NCBI RefSeq assembly: GCF_032854445.1
Contig: NC_088296.1
Coordinates: 14,443,623 to 14,507,622 of the forward strand
From: Liolophura sinensis
Lineage: Eukaryota > Mollusca > Polyplacophora > Chitonida > Chitonidae
Direction: 5' to 3'
DNA length: 64,000 bases
Made by a program: the position numbers and the translations under genes. Position 1 is the first letter of the stretch. Each line of letters opens with the position of its first letter. Below the pieces are notes generated by a model. That model did not search any database and was not told the DNA's origin. It was given only the letters and a program-made list of their open reading frames with translations. Shown here piece by piece: positions 1 to 10,451 of this stretch.

Positions 1-879
1 ATTCAGGTACACGGTTTTTACTTGTCTTCGGTTTTTGTATGCGTTTCGTATATAAGTTCTGGAGAAGATTGAGTCTAAGGAGGCTAAAAAGACTTTGTGA
101 TCCTGGGCCTAGGGCTATAGATTGTTATGGAAACGGAGCTTACGAGTGTCGACATAGAACATCCATTCCTTTTTTGGAAGACGTCTACAAATTTAGGATT
201 ACGCTTTGTCCAGATATACCGCTAGACTTTATAATGGACATATGTGGTGCTAGATGGTGTGACCGAACACTCTGTTTTCACGCTGCCATAGCTTCTGGAT
301 TATTGTCCTAAAATGTGAAAATCTGGCGGAAATTGAGGCCACTATTGACAAGGAATACTAACATTAATTGTTAAGTTAATACGTTATTTAAGGCCGAGAG
401 AAAACAATACAAAATTGCTTCGTGCGTTTATATATTTGTTGAATAGAATTTAAATCTTGTCAACTTCAGATAGCAATTAAAAAACATCATGAAATAATCG
501 TTACCTTTCTTTAAATCGAGCCCACCCCAGTGAATTGTCCACAATAGCTAAGTCATCTCAATAATCCTTAGTTAGAGAACATAGAATTTACATCACACCA
601 AGACCAGGCATTAATTAAATTCTTTCAGAATTCTGTAAATTTCCAAATCAGACGAGCAAAACTTGGTTGAATCATCCATAAAGCTTATATGGCCATTGAA
701 GACAAGCCTGCTTTGCAATAACTCGAGAAAAATACACTCTGGGCCAAAAACGTCATTTTTTTCGTTTAAACGGGACACTGTTTTTAATTTCACCTCGTCA
801 GAGAGTTCAAATCTCGGTTGTTGTTTTTTCTTTGGCAACATGCTTTTTATGTGACTTAAGATATATGCTGTCTTGAATT
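1..879. other. No recognised gene
   Basis: Two short open frames exist here, 39-311 (+, 90 codons) and 611-841 (-, 76 codons). I recognise no family in either, and neither has clear splice sites or a promoter. Either could be an exon fragment of a host gene or chance. Confidence 0.4.
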
Positions 880-883
880 ATTT

Positions 884-1129
884 ATTTGATTGGTGTTTTA
901 CGCTGTACTCAAGAATATTTCACTTATACGACGGCGGCCAGCATTATGGTGGGAGGGAACCGGGCAGAGACCGAGGGAAACCCACGACCATCCGCAGGTT
1001 GTTGACAGGCCTTCCGGGAGAGAAAGCCAGCATGAGTTGGGCTTGAACTTACAGCGACAGCATTGGTGAGAGGCTCCTGGGCCATTACGTCGCGCTTAGT
1101 GCGCTAACCAACTACGCCACGGAGGCCCA
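884..1129 (-). repeat. SINE-A copy, near full length
   Basis: This is a tRNA-derived SINE in reverse orientation. Read on the minus strand it starts with a tRNA-like head (GGGCCTCCGTGGC, then a TTGGTTAGCGC-like A-box region and a TGAGTTCAAG-like B box). A conserved body follows (CATGCTGGCTTTCTCTC, then GTTCCCTCCCACCATAATGCTGG), and it ends in a 3' part of the type GAGTAC(A/G)GCGTAAAACACCAATCAAATAAAT. About 25 copies or fragments lie in this window. The family may belong to the Meta/MESC-type molluscan SINEs (from memory, unchecked). Confidence 0.85.
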
Positions 1130-1273
1130 CAAACTGAATATAAAGAAATCAATATAAAAACAACATGTAGGAAACAGTATGCAGCAGTTACGACATAATC
1201 ATGAACAGCATAGAAAATAACAATCTCTTAAAACACACGCATATATAGCGCCCTACATTCATCACCCAACAGT

Positions 1274-1505
1274 TTGATTTGATTTTGATTTGATTGGTGC
1301 TTTACGCCGTACTCAAGAATATTTCACTTATACGAGGGCGACCAGCAATATGGTGGGGGAAAACCGTACAACACCGGGAGGAAATCCACGACCATCCGCA
1401 GATTGCTGGCCGGAGAGGAAGTCAGCATGACCTGAACTTAACTCACATCGACCGCTGTGAGAGACACGCGAGTCATTACGCTGCGCTAGATAAAGCCTTA
1501 TCCTA
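1274..1505 (-). repeat. SINE-A copy, divergent
   Basis: This is a second reverse SINE-A, 150 bp from the first. The 3' tail is TTTGATTTGATTTTGATTTGA on the plus strand, and the central GGGGGAAAACCG and CGACCATCCGCAG blocks are clear. The tRNA-like head has decayed. Confidence 0.75.
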
Positions 1506-2081
1506 TCAATTATTAAACTGTGAATCATTAGGTGGGCTAAGTCTTTGACTCAATTTCAGCAGTAAATTCCTAGCCAATCGATTATTACACTGTGCATCGA
1601 TAGGTTGGCCAAATGTCTGACGCACGTACCGACGTATAACCGTGTCCGATCAATATACCACCCTAGATCGATAGTTTGCTCAATAAATGTGCCAATAAGA
1701 ATATTTATCATAATATGGTACTTTAATAATATCACTCGCAAGAATTCTTTTTTCTACAAAATGTCTGTAAAATCCCTTACGATGAAAAACTTCCTCTTCA
1801 CTGAAAGAAAATCAGACATTTAAAGAATGATTTTGGATTACCATGATGTACAAATCGGACAATGAGACGTACAAAACACACTTCCGCTGTATAAACATTT
1901 CTGACAGTTTAATTAAGACAATCATCTACGTGTCTCTGAACTTGTTACTGTTATTATATTTATTTTAATCACAGAAAATCAATGAAATAAAAACGTGGTC
2001 CATTCAATGTTTCTTCTCCAAAGCATAAGATCACCACACTTCCTATATTCTCAGTGTAAACTCTTTTCATCTACCGTAAAA
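1506..2081. other. Intergenic; candidate poly(A) signal for the minus-strand ORF
   Basis: I see no gene. The minus strand carries AATAAA at 1959-1964, about 120 bp beyond the stop of the 2082-2537 ORF, a normal distance for its poly(A) signal. Confidence 0.35.
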
Positions 2082-2537
2082 TTATGTTTCTTTGTCGTCA
2101 TGGTCTTCGTTGTCATCCTCGTCACCACTCTGGCTCTCTTCCTTGATTTGTTTTGATCTGCGTTTTCTCTTCCTACTTATCAAGTCTCTTCTTTTTGGTG
2201 GACGCCGTGCTTTTCCCTTTTTCTTCACAGGACTGTCTTTGTCTTCACCCTCTGTGTCTTCTCCATCCCCCAAGTGAACGTCCTCAGTTTTCGCGATCGT
2301 GTCAGGGTCTTTCCATGTTTTCTGACATTTGTCTCTAACGCTCGTCCTTTTTAAGCTGCTGGTGGAACTCGTTGATGCATCACCATCCTTATGTTTCATT
2401 CCTCTTTTTATTGCTTTACCTTTTTGTACATGGGAATCATTGCACTTAACAACTTTCTGAGGGCTGTTGGCTTCCTTTTCTTCTTCTCCATGTTTGTCGC
2501 CTGCTCCACTTTTTCTTTTAAGTCCCTTAAATGGCAT
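2082..2537 (-). CDS. Lysine-rich acidic/basic protein, 151 aa, family unknown
   Basis: A single open frame encodes a highly charged, low-complexity protein. It has a basic start (MPFKGLKRKSG), an S/T-rich middle (DASTSSTSS), an acidic stretch (GDGEDTEGEDKD), two nuclear-localisation-like clusters (KKKGKARRPPKRR and SRKRKRR) and an acidic tail (GDEDDNEDHDDKET). The composition fits a nuclear chromatin or nucleolar protein, but no domain is recognised. An in-frame TGA lies 33 bases before the ATG, so this start is reasonable if the gene is intronless. It could instead be the last exon of a larger gene. A minus-strand AATAAA lies about 120 bp downstream. Confidence 0.5.
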   Translation of the reverse strand: MPFKGLKRKSGAGDKHGEEEKEANSPQKVVKCNDSHVQKGKAIKRGMKHKDGDASTSSTSSLKRTSVRDKCQKTWKDPDTIAKTEDVHLGDGEDTEGEDKDSPVKKKGKARRPPKRRDLISRKRKRRSKQIKEESQSGDEDDNEDHDDKET

Positions 2538-3084
2538 AATCTTCTCTTTCAGAATATAACGGTTTCAAATGAAGCGATGACTTCTTTAATAAGAGACTGT
2601 TAAACACTTACGTTGATGGACGAACTAAAAATGCCCTTTGTCGGAATGTTGCTTCTGAAATGTACATAAATGGGAGTTTTCAGTACGAGAACTTCTTCCA
2701 GAAATTGTGTTCAGTTATTAGTTAACAAATGACATGAAGTGGTAACCTTCTCACTGATAGCATCAGCCAAATCGCTCTCGTATATACAGTATATAAATAA
2801 AAAAATACAGTATATTGTGCTCCTCAGCATGCATTCAGGATAAAATAGCGCAACCGGAGTATGACGTAAATCGCTGCTCTGGATTTTACTTTTACTTTAT
2901 GGCCTACATATGTAAATTCTAAAAATGTGATGAAAGCCCATCTGCCTGCCCTATAGTATAGTGTTGACTTAGCTTTAGTGTAGGTAGCTCCTCGCAGCAA
3001 TTCCCTGTGCGACTAGGCACAGCCGCGAAGCTGGTTACACAAAATGAGCGTTCAGACATCTGCTTACACTGCAGTAAATTAGAG
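2538..3084. other. No gene seen
   Basis: AT-rich unique-looking sequence. Short chance frames only. Confidence 0.4.
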
Positions 3085-4195
3085 TGTAATAATAATTGAC
3101 AGGACATTTGAGTGGATAGCTTACACTACATTTGGGTGTAGACCTTGCATTACATTTTGGTGTACGCCTTGTATTACATTTGTGTGTAGGCCGTACACTA
3201 CACGTGGATGTATGCCTCACGGGACATATGGGTGTAGGCCTTAGGCTACATTTGAGTGTAGCCCTTACACCGCATTTGAGTATAGACTTTACATTATATT
3301 GAGTGTGTAGACCTTAAGCTACATTTGGGTGTAGGCCTTACTCTACATTTGTGTTAGGCCTTACAGTACATTTGGGTGTACATGTTGCATTACATTTTGG
3401 TGTACGCCTTGTATTACATTTGTGTGTAGGCCTTACACTACACTTGGATGTATGCCTCACGGGACGTATGGATGTAGGCCTTAGGCTACATTTGAGTATA
3501 GCCCTTACACCGCATTTGAGTATAAACCTTATACTATGTTGGGTGTGTAGACCTTACGCTACATTTGGGTGTAGGCTTTACACTACATTTGGGTGTAGGC
3601 CTTACTCTACATTTGTGTTAGGCCTTACACTACATTTGTGTTAGGTTTTACACTACATTTTGGGTGTAGGCCTTACTCTACATTTGTGTTAGGCCTTACA
3701 CTACATTTGTGTGTAGGCCTTACACTACATTTGTGTTAGGCCTTACACTACACTTGCATGCAGGCATTGCACTACAATTGTGTCCGGCCTTTCACTACCC
3801 TTTGGATGTATGCCTAACTGGACATATGGGTGTAGGCCTTAGGCTACATTTAAGTGTAGCCCTTACACCGCATTTGAGTATAGATCTTACACTATATTGG
3901 GTGTGTAGACTTTACGCTACTTTTTGGGAGAAGGCCTAACGCTACATTTGTGTTAGGCTGTACGCTACGTTTTTGTGTAGGTCTTACACTACATTTGTGT
4001 TAGGCCTTAGGCTACATTTGTATGTAGGTCTTACACTACATTTGTGTGTAGGTCTTAGGCTACATTTGTGTATAGGTCTTACGGGTTTGGTGTAGGTCTT
4101 ACACTACATTTGAGTGTAGGTCTTACGCTACATTTGTATATAGGTCTAACGCTAGAGTTTGGTGTAGGTCTTACAATAATTTAAGATAAAGGAAC
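3085..4195. repeat. 23/24-bp minisatellite with a higher-order repeat
   Basis: Tandem units of the type TGTAGGCCTTACACTACATTTG alternate between 23 and 24 bp, for example ATTTGGGTGTAGG versus ATTTGTGTTAGG forms. A distinctive run of variant units (CTACACTTGGATGTATGCC, GGGACATATGG, GCCCTTACACCGCATTTGAG, then a GAGTGTGTAGACC unit) recurs near 3185-3335, 3435-3560 and 3790-3920. This is higher-order structure. Open frames through the block come from the repeat and are not genes. Confidence 0.9.
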
Positions 4196-5184
4196 TACTT
4201 ACTCTCACACATATCATATCACACAATTATTTATTTATTCAGATCACACATCAGATTTACCAACTGTTTACACAAATAATTCTACCTCTGGTGATATCTT
4301 AATTCACATCCTACGTACATCTTCAACTAAAAGACATTATCTGCAATAGTTCTACCTGCAGATAAAAAACAATAACTCGCAACATTATAGTGTCGGTATA
4401 TCTTTACTAAAGCCCACTTATAAAACATTACAACGTTTAGTGTAATGTCAATGGTACATTTTATCTTGAAAAGTTTAAAATGGACCTATAAGGTCAAAGA
4501 TTTTTTTCACTAAATGAATAAATGCCTGATTATGCGCCTACTCCGGATCGGCGTACATTTATATCACAGTCGTATTATGACACGCTTCAGTGAATTGACA
4601 TTAAATTATACACCCTATGTACTGTAATTTGATGCTTTTAGAATAAAGACAGGCCCCAAAAAGTCCGATAAAATCGCAAGTACAGCAGAGGAATTGATCG
4701 ATTGTCAACTTGATCTCACATGTTACTACCAGGCTTGTCTACACTTATGTTACTTGCTGATCTCTCGTGAATCCTGTGCCGAGAGCTGTGGGGATAAAGG
4801 ACATGGTGCCGGGAGTACCCTATTCGCCTGCTAACACCATCACTATCGTCCACCTTGAGGTATATGTATATACAAGCTGGCTCAAATTAAACTCCTCAGG
4901 CTACGGTTGTGTAAATGTTGATACTAGCTGATTATTACTATGTAAATCACCTCCGAAATATAGATTCATGCATGCTTATCCAGAAACACAAGTACCTACC
5001 TCGTAGTTATGTAAATCTATCCCTAATTCAATGTGGGCGTCCCCAGTACGTTTCGAAGGATGTCTATTTCCTCACAAAGTCTTACAAATATGCAATGTTC
5101 AACTACATATACTGACAGAGCCCGCGTACACAGCATGTTTCAGGGCTGTGTATGTAGGTCACCATGGGCTGGGTCGCATATATG
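4196..5184. other. No gene seen
   Basis: AT-rich sequence with chance frames only (for example 4915-5115 +). No recognised motif. Confidence 0.4.
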
Positions 5185-5244
5185 GAGTAGCACTGGGCAG
5201 CCCACATCCATGAGCAGCCAACAGTAGGCTGCCCAGTGCTACTC
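5185..5244. other. Perfect 18-bp-stem inverted repeat (hairpin)
   Basis: GAGTAGCACTGGGCAGCC at 5185-5202 is followed, after a 24-nt loop, by its exact reverse complement at 5227-5244. The stem is GC-rich and mismatch-free. No SINE or LINE covers it. It could be the core of a foldback element, an unannotated hairpin RNA, or a simple inverted duplication. Confidence 0.75.
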
Positions 5245-5399
5245 GCTTTAAGGCTACACCAGTTTTCCGCAATTAATAGTGACAGAGCTCCCAATTTTTA
5301 ACAACGACGGCGTAGCTCCCAGGGATAAGGAGTTCCCTAGCTGTTTCTTCAGGGAAAGGCGTTTCAAAAGTCATCGATGACGCCTTATCTAGGGAAATG

Positions 5400-5485
5400 A
5401 TTTATTTATTTATCTGATTGTGTTTTACGCTGTAGTCAAGATATCTCACTTAGACGAGAAGGCTAACAATAGAGGTATGGAAGAA
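5400..5485 (-). repeat. SINE-A 3' fragment
   Basis: Starts with the TTTATTTATTTATCTGATTG tail and the TTTTACGCTGTAGTCAAGA block, then decays. Confidence 0.6.
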
Positions 5486-6335
5486 GTTTGCACGGAACGT
5501 TAACATATGTGGAAAGAGCTACAAGAAACTACTTCAGTAACGAGTGCTACACATGTATATGTAATTCTACACTGTGGAGTAACATACGGTTGTCCTGACC
5601 AGCTATGCTCTTCAAAATCTCCAATGACAATCCCTAAGAAGGGATGCTCCACAGTGATATTTAGAGCTGCATTTGTTAATCAAGGGATTGTTTTATTTAA
5701 TAGGCATATCTGAATATTTCATTTCTTTTCCACAGCGCGTAATAAACAGTTTAAATATTTTTTTTAGACATAAGACATGTTGATACGCTCTTGTGTTAAA
5801 CCATGAAGACTCAGTTCCATAAACAACCATGTTCTAGCATAAATCACCGCAATATGTTTCTCCGCTTGTCCCGTTTCTTCCAGTGTCTTCTTTAAGATCG
5901 ATGATAGCGCGTGTAAATTTGGCTATGGTCAATGTGTCTGCGAAAATGGGGTTAAAATATCTGGTTTTGAAAGACATCCTCGAAGCCAGGAGAGCATGGT
6001 TGAGGTAACACCAGTGCAACTGCCGGAGGTTGTGAGCCACTCAAGGGTTGCTCCAAGCCGGATGTACATGTATAGTGTGATAGATGCATTTCCTTTACGT
6101 ACTCCGCAGTCGGTTATATTCTACTTTTAGGCAGTCAACAAAGATCTTATCAAGTTACTTTTACACTAGAGGTATCTAGGGCGATATACAGTATTATATT
6201 GTTCCCACTAACGCGGCTAGTTTCTGGGATATAAAATGACATGCAAGAGAGTGGAGCGGTGAGTTCAAACCCGGTCATATTACGGATTCTGTGCACTACG
6301 TACATTAAGAATGTGTTTTCCCTCTTTAGATGAGT
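5486..6335. other. No gene seen
   Basis: The frames at 5507-5713 (+) and 5834-6040 (-) show no family resemblance. Nothing else is recognised. Confidence 0.4.
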
Positions 6336-6604
6336 GACTGACTGGGTGCTTGGGGTTTAACGTCGTACTCAACAATTATTCAGTCATATGACGGCGAAGG
6401 GACCTAAGGAATTAGGTTGTATGTAATGTGCCTCCTTGTTGCAGGGCGGATTTCCACCGCGCTTTGATGTAGTGCTGCTTAAAACGACTTACCGGAGGCA
6501 AGTAAGCCGCCCCACCTGAGCCATTATACTGATGAGTCAACCAGACGTTGCACTATCCCATTCCTGCTGAATGCCAAGCGAGGAAGTTACAACTTCCTCT
6601 TTTA
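6336..6604 (-). repeat. SINE-B copy, 5'-truncated
   Basis: This is a second SINE family in reverse orientation. On the plus strand it begins GTGCTTGGGGTTTAACGTCG and continues through TTGCAGGGCGGATTTCCACC, CTTACCGGAGGCAAGTAAGC and GAGGAAGTTACAACTTCCTC. The last block is a palindromic hairpin (GGAAGTT/AACTTCC) shared by all SINE-B copies. Its tRNA-like head is seen in the copies at 7139 and 44635. Confidence 0.8.
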
Positions 6605-6760
6605 ATAATAAATTACACTGCATTTGGGTGGATAGCTTACACTACAGTTGGATGTATGCCTTACGGGACATATAGTTGTAGGCTTTAGGCTACATTTGAG
6701 TATAGACCTTACATCATACTGAGTGTGTAGACCTTACGCTACATTTGAGTGTAGGTCTAT
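6605..6760. repeat. Outlying block of the 3.1-4.2 kb minisatellite
   Basis: It repeats the diagnostic variant order of the main block: GGATGTATGCCTTACGGGAC, GGCTACATTTGAG, then GAGTGTGTAGACCTTACGC. It lies about 2.4 kb from the main array and follows directly on the SINE-B copy. Confidence 0.8.
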
Positions 6761-6762
6761 TA

Positions 6763-6794
6763 CCCCCCCCCCCCCCCCCTACACCCCCCCCCCC
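6763..6794. repeat. Poly-C tract
   Basis: Two C runs split by TACA. It sits at the edge of the satellite fragment and is likely hypervariable and error-prone in assembly. Confidence 0.8.
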
Positions 6795-7014
6795 TCTGCG
6801 CTGAATTAGCAAACACTATACGCTTGTGAATAAACTTAGTTATTCAGTGTAATGCAGCAACTCCGGAAAATACTATAGTAGCTCATTGTCGCTCATCGTG
6901 CCTTGATCACAGGAACATTAATTAAAGCTCTAATGACACTGGGTAGAATATATGATTTTTGCCTTTTAGACATTGTGGAATCGTCAACACCCTGTACGTG
7001 TACAATGTATTTAT

Positions 7015-7068
7015 TGAATATTTATTTCTTTAATTCGTGTTTAACGCCGTAGTCATAAATTTCTCAGA
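7015..7068 (-). repeat. SINE-A 3' fragment
   Basis: ATTTATTTCTTTAATTCG followed by TTTAACGCCGTAGTCATAA matches only the SINE-A 3' end. Confidence 0.45.
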
Positions 7069-7138
7069 AAAGAAAAGACAATTACACCAGTAATGAATTA
7101 TCCAACAGGAAGTTAAAAAAGAGTATGAATCCTAAACC

Positions 7139-7372
7139 CAGATAGCTCAGCTGGTAGAGCGTCCGCTTTCGGAGCGGTAGATCCGGAATCACATCTAAGG
7201 CTTTAAAAGAGGAAGTTGTAACTTCCTCGCTGCACTATAAGGATATAGTGCAACGACTGGCTGACTCATTAGTATAATGGTTCGGGCGGAGCGGCTTACT
7301 AGCCATATGAATGAAAAATTGCTTACGGCTGAAAATTTGTTTACGACGTTAAACCCCAAGCAATCACGCACT
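7139..7372 (+). repeat. SINE-B copy with tRNA-like head
   Basis: The head CCAGATAGCTCAGCTGGTAG plus GCGTCCGCTTTCGGAGCGG resembles a tRNA D-arm and anticodon arm. The B-box part has decayed, so this is a SINE head and not a functional tRNA gene. The GAGGAAGTTGTAACTTCCTC hairpin and a 3' end GACGTTAAACCCCAAGCA follow. Part of the middle of the family consensus is missing. Confidence 0.75.
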
Positions 7373-9073
7373 AACTCACAACTCGTGGGCGAGTATATTT
7401 TAGTTATACGTGAACGGTCAAAAGTTGAACATCGTCATAAACGCATCCACAGGAGATTCCAAATCTTTCGTTTATCTGACTGCTCTCTCTAATCATCGGA
7501 TCCCTGTAGATATTTGTTGATGAATATAATGCAGTTAATAAGATATAAAAACACAACGACCTATTTTCAGTTACATCACGCACAAATGGTAGCAGTGTGC
7601 AAGAAAGGAAATCTAAATCTCAACTTATGGTTATTGTATTTGATGTACGATTTAATCAAGAAGAGTTCTGATGCAATCTAAGGCATCTTCGAATATTTTA
7701 ACGGTGCCCTCATTTTTTTTTTAATTTATAAATTGACTGTATGCTAATGTTAGGACAGGCTACACACACATTCCTTTACTGGAGTACTCTCTGTTCTGTA
7801 ATTTGCAATAGCAGAGGTTAAAGTTTGCTTTTGATATCATCGACTTGGCGATTTTACACTCATCTCAATGTGTGTGTGCCTGTTAAGAACTACTAGCTAT
7901 CTACCTGATTTCAATACGGTAACAGATGGGCGCTATCCAATGAAATTCAGATACTGTCAGGCAAATAGCATGGAGCGAGATCTTTCCTTGAAATTTTAGA
8001 ATATCCTAAGAAACCATTTACTTTCAAGAATTATTGCTTCCTTGAATTTTAAGACTGAGAAGATAGCCACAAGACGAACACCCTGACTGTGCACCAAGTT
8101 CGCGTAGTTATACTTTTTAGAACAAGCTAAAAAGTGAACATTTATCACTGTTATATGCTAAGAGATCGAGTTAACACTGTACACAAACGATGAATTCTTC
8201 AAAACTAGACTGAATTATTTTAGTTCACGTTCGAGTACGACCATGTGCGCAAATTATGACACAGCAATCTTCATCAGGCACGATTTTTCTCAATAAAGAT
8301 ATTAATGCTACTAAACATCCAATAAGTAACAAAAACAAAATATACAATATACGAAAATTTAAAGGAACTGCAGACTAGCCACCAACCTTTGGCAAGTTAC
8401 TAATGAAGTTTCCGACATGACACGCAGCGATGTGCACGTCATACTAGTTACAAACATCAGGTGATTCACGTGGTTTCTGAGAGGTCAAATCTTTTCATCT
8501 GCACGATTTCTCAGAAAGTAGTATTGATCTGAATAACTGGGTCCAAAATCTCTGCACACGGCGTTAAACACAGTACAAATCAATAAATTTATCAGTGTAG
8601 TTAGTACAAAGTGTAAATGCTAACGTTGTTAAAGTTAAGGGTGCTCGAAGAAGCATGAAGTGAAAAGCCGAATCTATGAATAAGACCGACTGATTCACTG
8701 ATTGTTTGCAGTGCACGGAGGACTATATTATTTTTATTTCATCGGTTTCATTTTTTGGCGTTGAAGCTTCAGTAAGCCTTACGTGTGTATGGCGGTGGAT
8801 TGCGATTTTGTGTGGTGGAATTCGCACCAACGCCGCTTTTCACTCGATACTTTTGCGAATGTCCTGACACAAAGTCGCCTTCAATGAAATGGATGCATTT
8901 CTTACTGATTTGGTGGTTGGTAGTTAACTCCGTGCTCATGATGTTTTTTTCACATATTTCACTGCGGTCAGGGTTAGGAGATGCTTGGCAAACCTCATGA
9001 CTTGAAGCCTAGGCAGTGAGAGCTGGACTGGAACACACGATCACATGGCCCAGCACCTAAACAAACCCGTACT
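7373..9073. other. No gene seen (1.7 kb)
   Basis: AT-rich sequence without recognised coding potential. A weak resemblance to the SINE-A 3' end near 8903-8960 is too poor to call. Confidence 0.4.
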
Positions 9074-9527
9074 GGCCTCGGACCCCCATTAATTTTCCAT
9101 AAGCGACAATGTTAACGTCTAGCGCTGTAGCTCAGTCCCAAACATTCCGTGGCCATTAAGCTTTGGTGCATACCTGGCCCAGCCTGTGAGAAAGAAGCCA
9201 TAAAAATCTTGACATAGGTTGACCGTCAAAATCTGGACCTTTCCATGCCGGCAGCTGGGAGGCGTGCCTAGCAACGCCAAGGGGACGTCACTCGCAGCCT
9301 CATCACTACCTCACACCTTGTGTCCTCTCGCCCAGAATTTCAAACTTTCATCAATAAAGCTCATACCTCCTCAAAGTTTACACAGTTTCCAGCATTTTAA
9401 TACCAAGCATGCACCTGTGCACCAAAAATGGACGCCTGGGAGCAAAGAAAGACTTTATACCCTAAAATTCACAGAACTACAATCGTCCCTACCGAAAAAC
9501 GGAAGTTGTAATGGGGGTCTGTGTCCT
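9074..9527 (+). repeat. Left direct terminal repeat, 454 bp
   Basis: This is the exact partner of 13208-13661 at an offset of 4134 bp. It contains an AATAAA at 9353 and an open frame from 9219, but that frame has no protein family and the same frame ends differently in the second copy. The repeat has its own 18-bp imperfect inverted tips. Confidence 0.9.
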
Positions 9528-10451
9528 GTCACACCAGCCACCTTTTTTCAAAATCAATAATTTTTGCACCACACAATTCCTGAGACTTCTGAACCTCACA
9601 GGCAAAATTAGGGCTTGATACATGCAGAAACTTTGGAGTTGAATGAATTCAAGTTGGGGTACCCCCATCTTGGACATGTGTCTTTTTTTCCAGGGTGAAA
9701 AAACTCTGAAGGGTAAACTTTGAAGCCTTGCAGTGCATATACCGTTCGAGATATCTCCATCAGGTCAACTGTTTTGGAAAGACAAGATGTTTATCTGCAA
9801 GAAAAGTTAAAAAAATCACATTGACAGAGCACTTTAGACTTTTCAAAAGCAACCATTTAGAGAAATATACATTTTTAAGAAGACTTTTCTACTCAGAGCA
9901 ACTTTAAATATCAAAGTTACAAGCCAAAAGTGTCAAAGCATACATCAAAATATAGGCAATTTATCTGACAATTAAATGTCAAAATATAAGACATTTACTT
10001 CAGCAACTATGTGAAAAAAATTGACTGGCAGTGTGGTAGGGGGTATCAAAGCGGATTGTCACAATTTCGAAACAATCATTTGCGACCAAAATCAAAGCAA
10101 GAATAATGCCTCAAGGTGATGAAGACCTACTCACAGGCACTTTTTTAGTGGACAGGACTTAAGAAAAGACTAGTATCCCAGTTCCCCACTGAATAACATG
10201 ATGAAACCCTTTAAAAGACCACCCAGCCAGGCACCCCGCCCACCCTGCCCTCCTCCCCCATGACTGCTGATTGGCTGACCAGCTCACCATGCAAAAACCT
10301 CCCTGCACCATTGCTTTTGTCTCACAGCAGGTTATTACTCTGCACAGTAACATCAAAGGGTGTCACATTGGCATCTACAATATATAAACAGAGAGGAAAA
10401 ATATGAATTTAACATTTCCAATCAGTCAGGCAGCCACCAAGTACACCTATA
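9528..10451. promoter_or_regulatory. Transposon 5' internal region with TATA box
   Basis: No ORF of note. TATATAAA near 10380-10387 lies about 70 bp before the first ATG of the transposase frame and about 120 bp before the second, and is the best promoter candidate. Confidence 0.4.

Noticed and set aside
7139-7210. Possible tRNA gene (GATAGCTCAGCTGG head)
   Set aside because: The B-box half is decayed and the same head precedes SINE-B bodies, so it is a SINE head.
9219-9560. 113-codon open frame in the left direct repeat, also open in the right repeat (13353-13691)
   Set aside because: Low-complexity, no family, and it ends in different sequence outside each repeat. Treated as a chance frame in repeat DNA.
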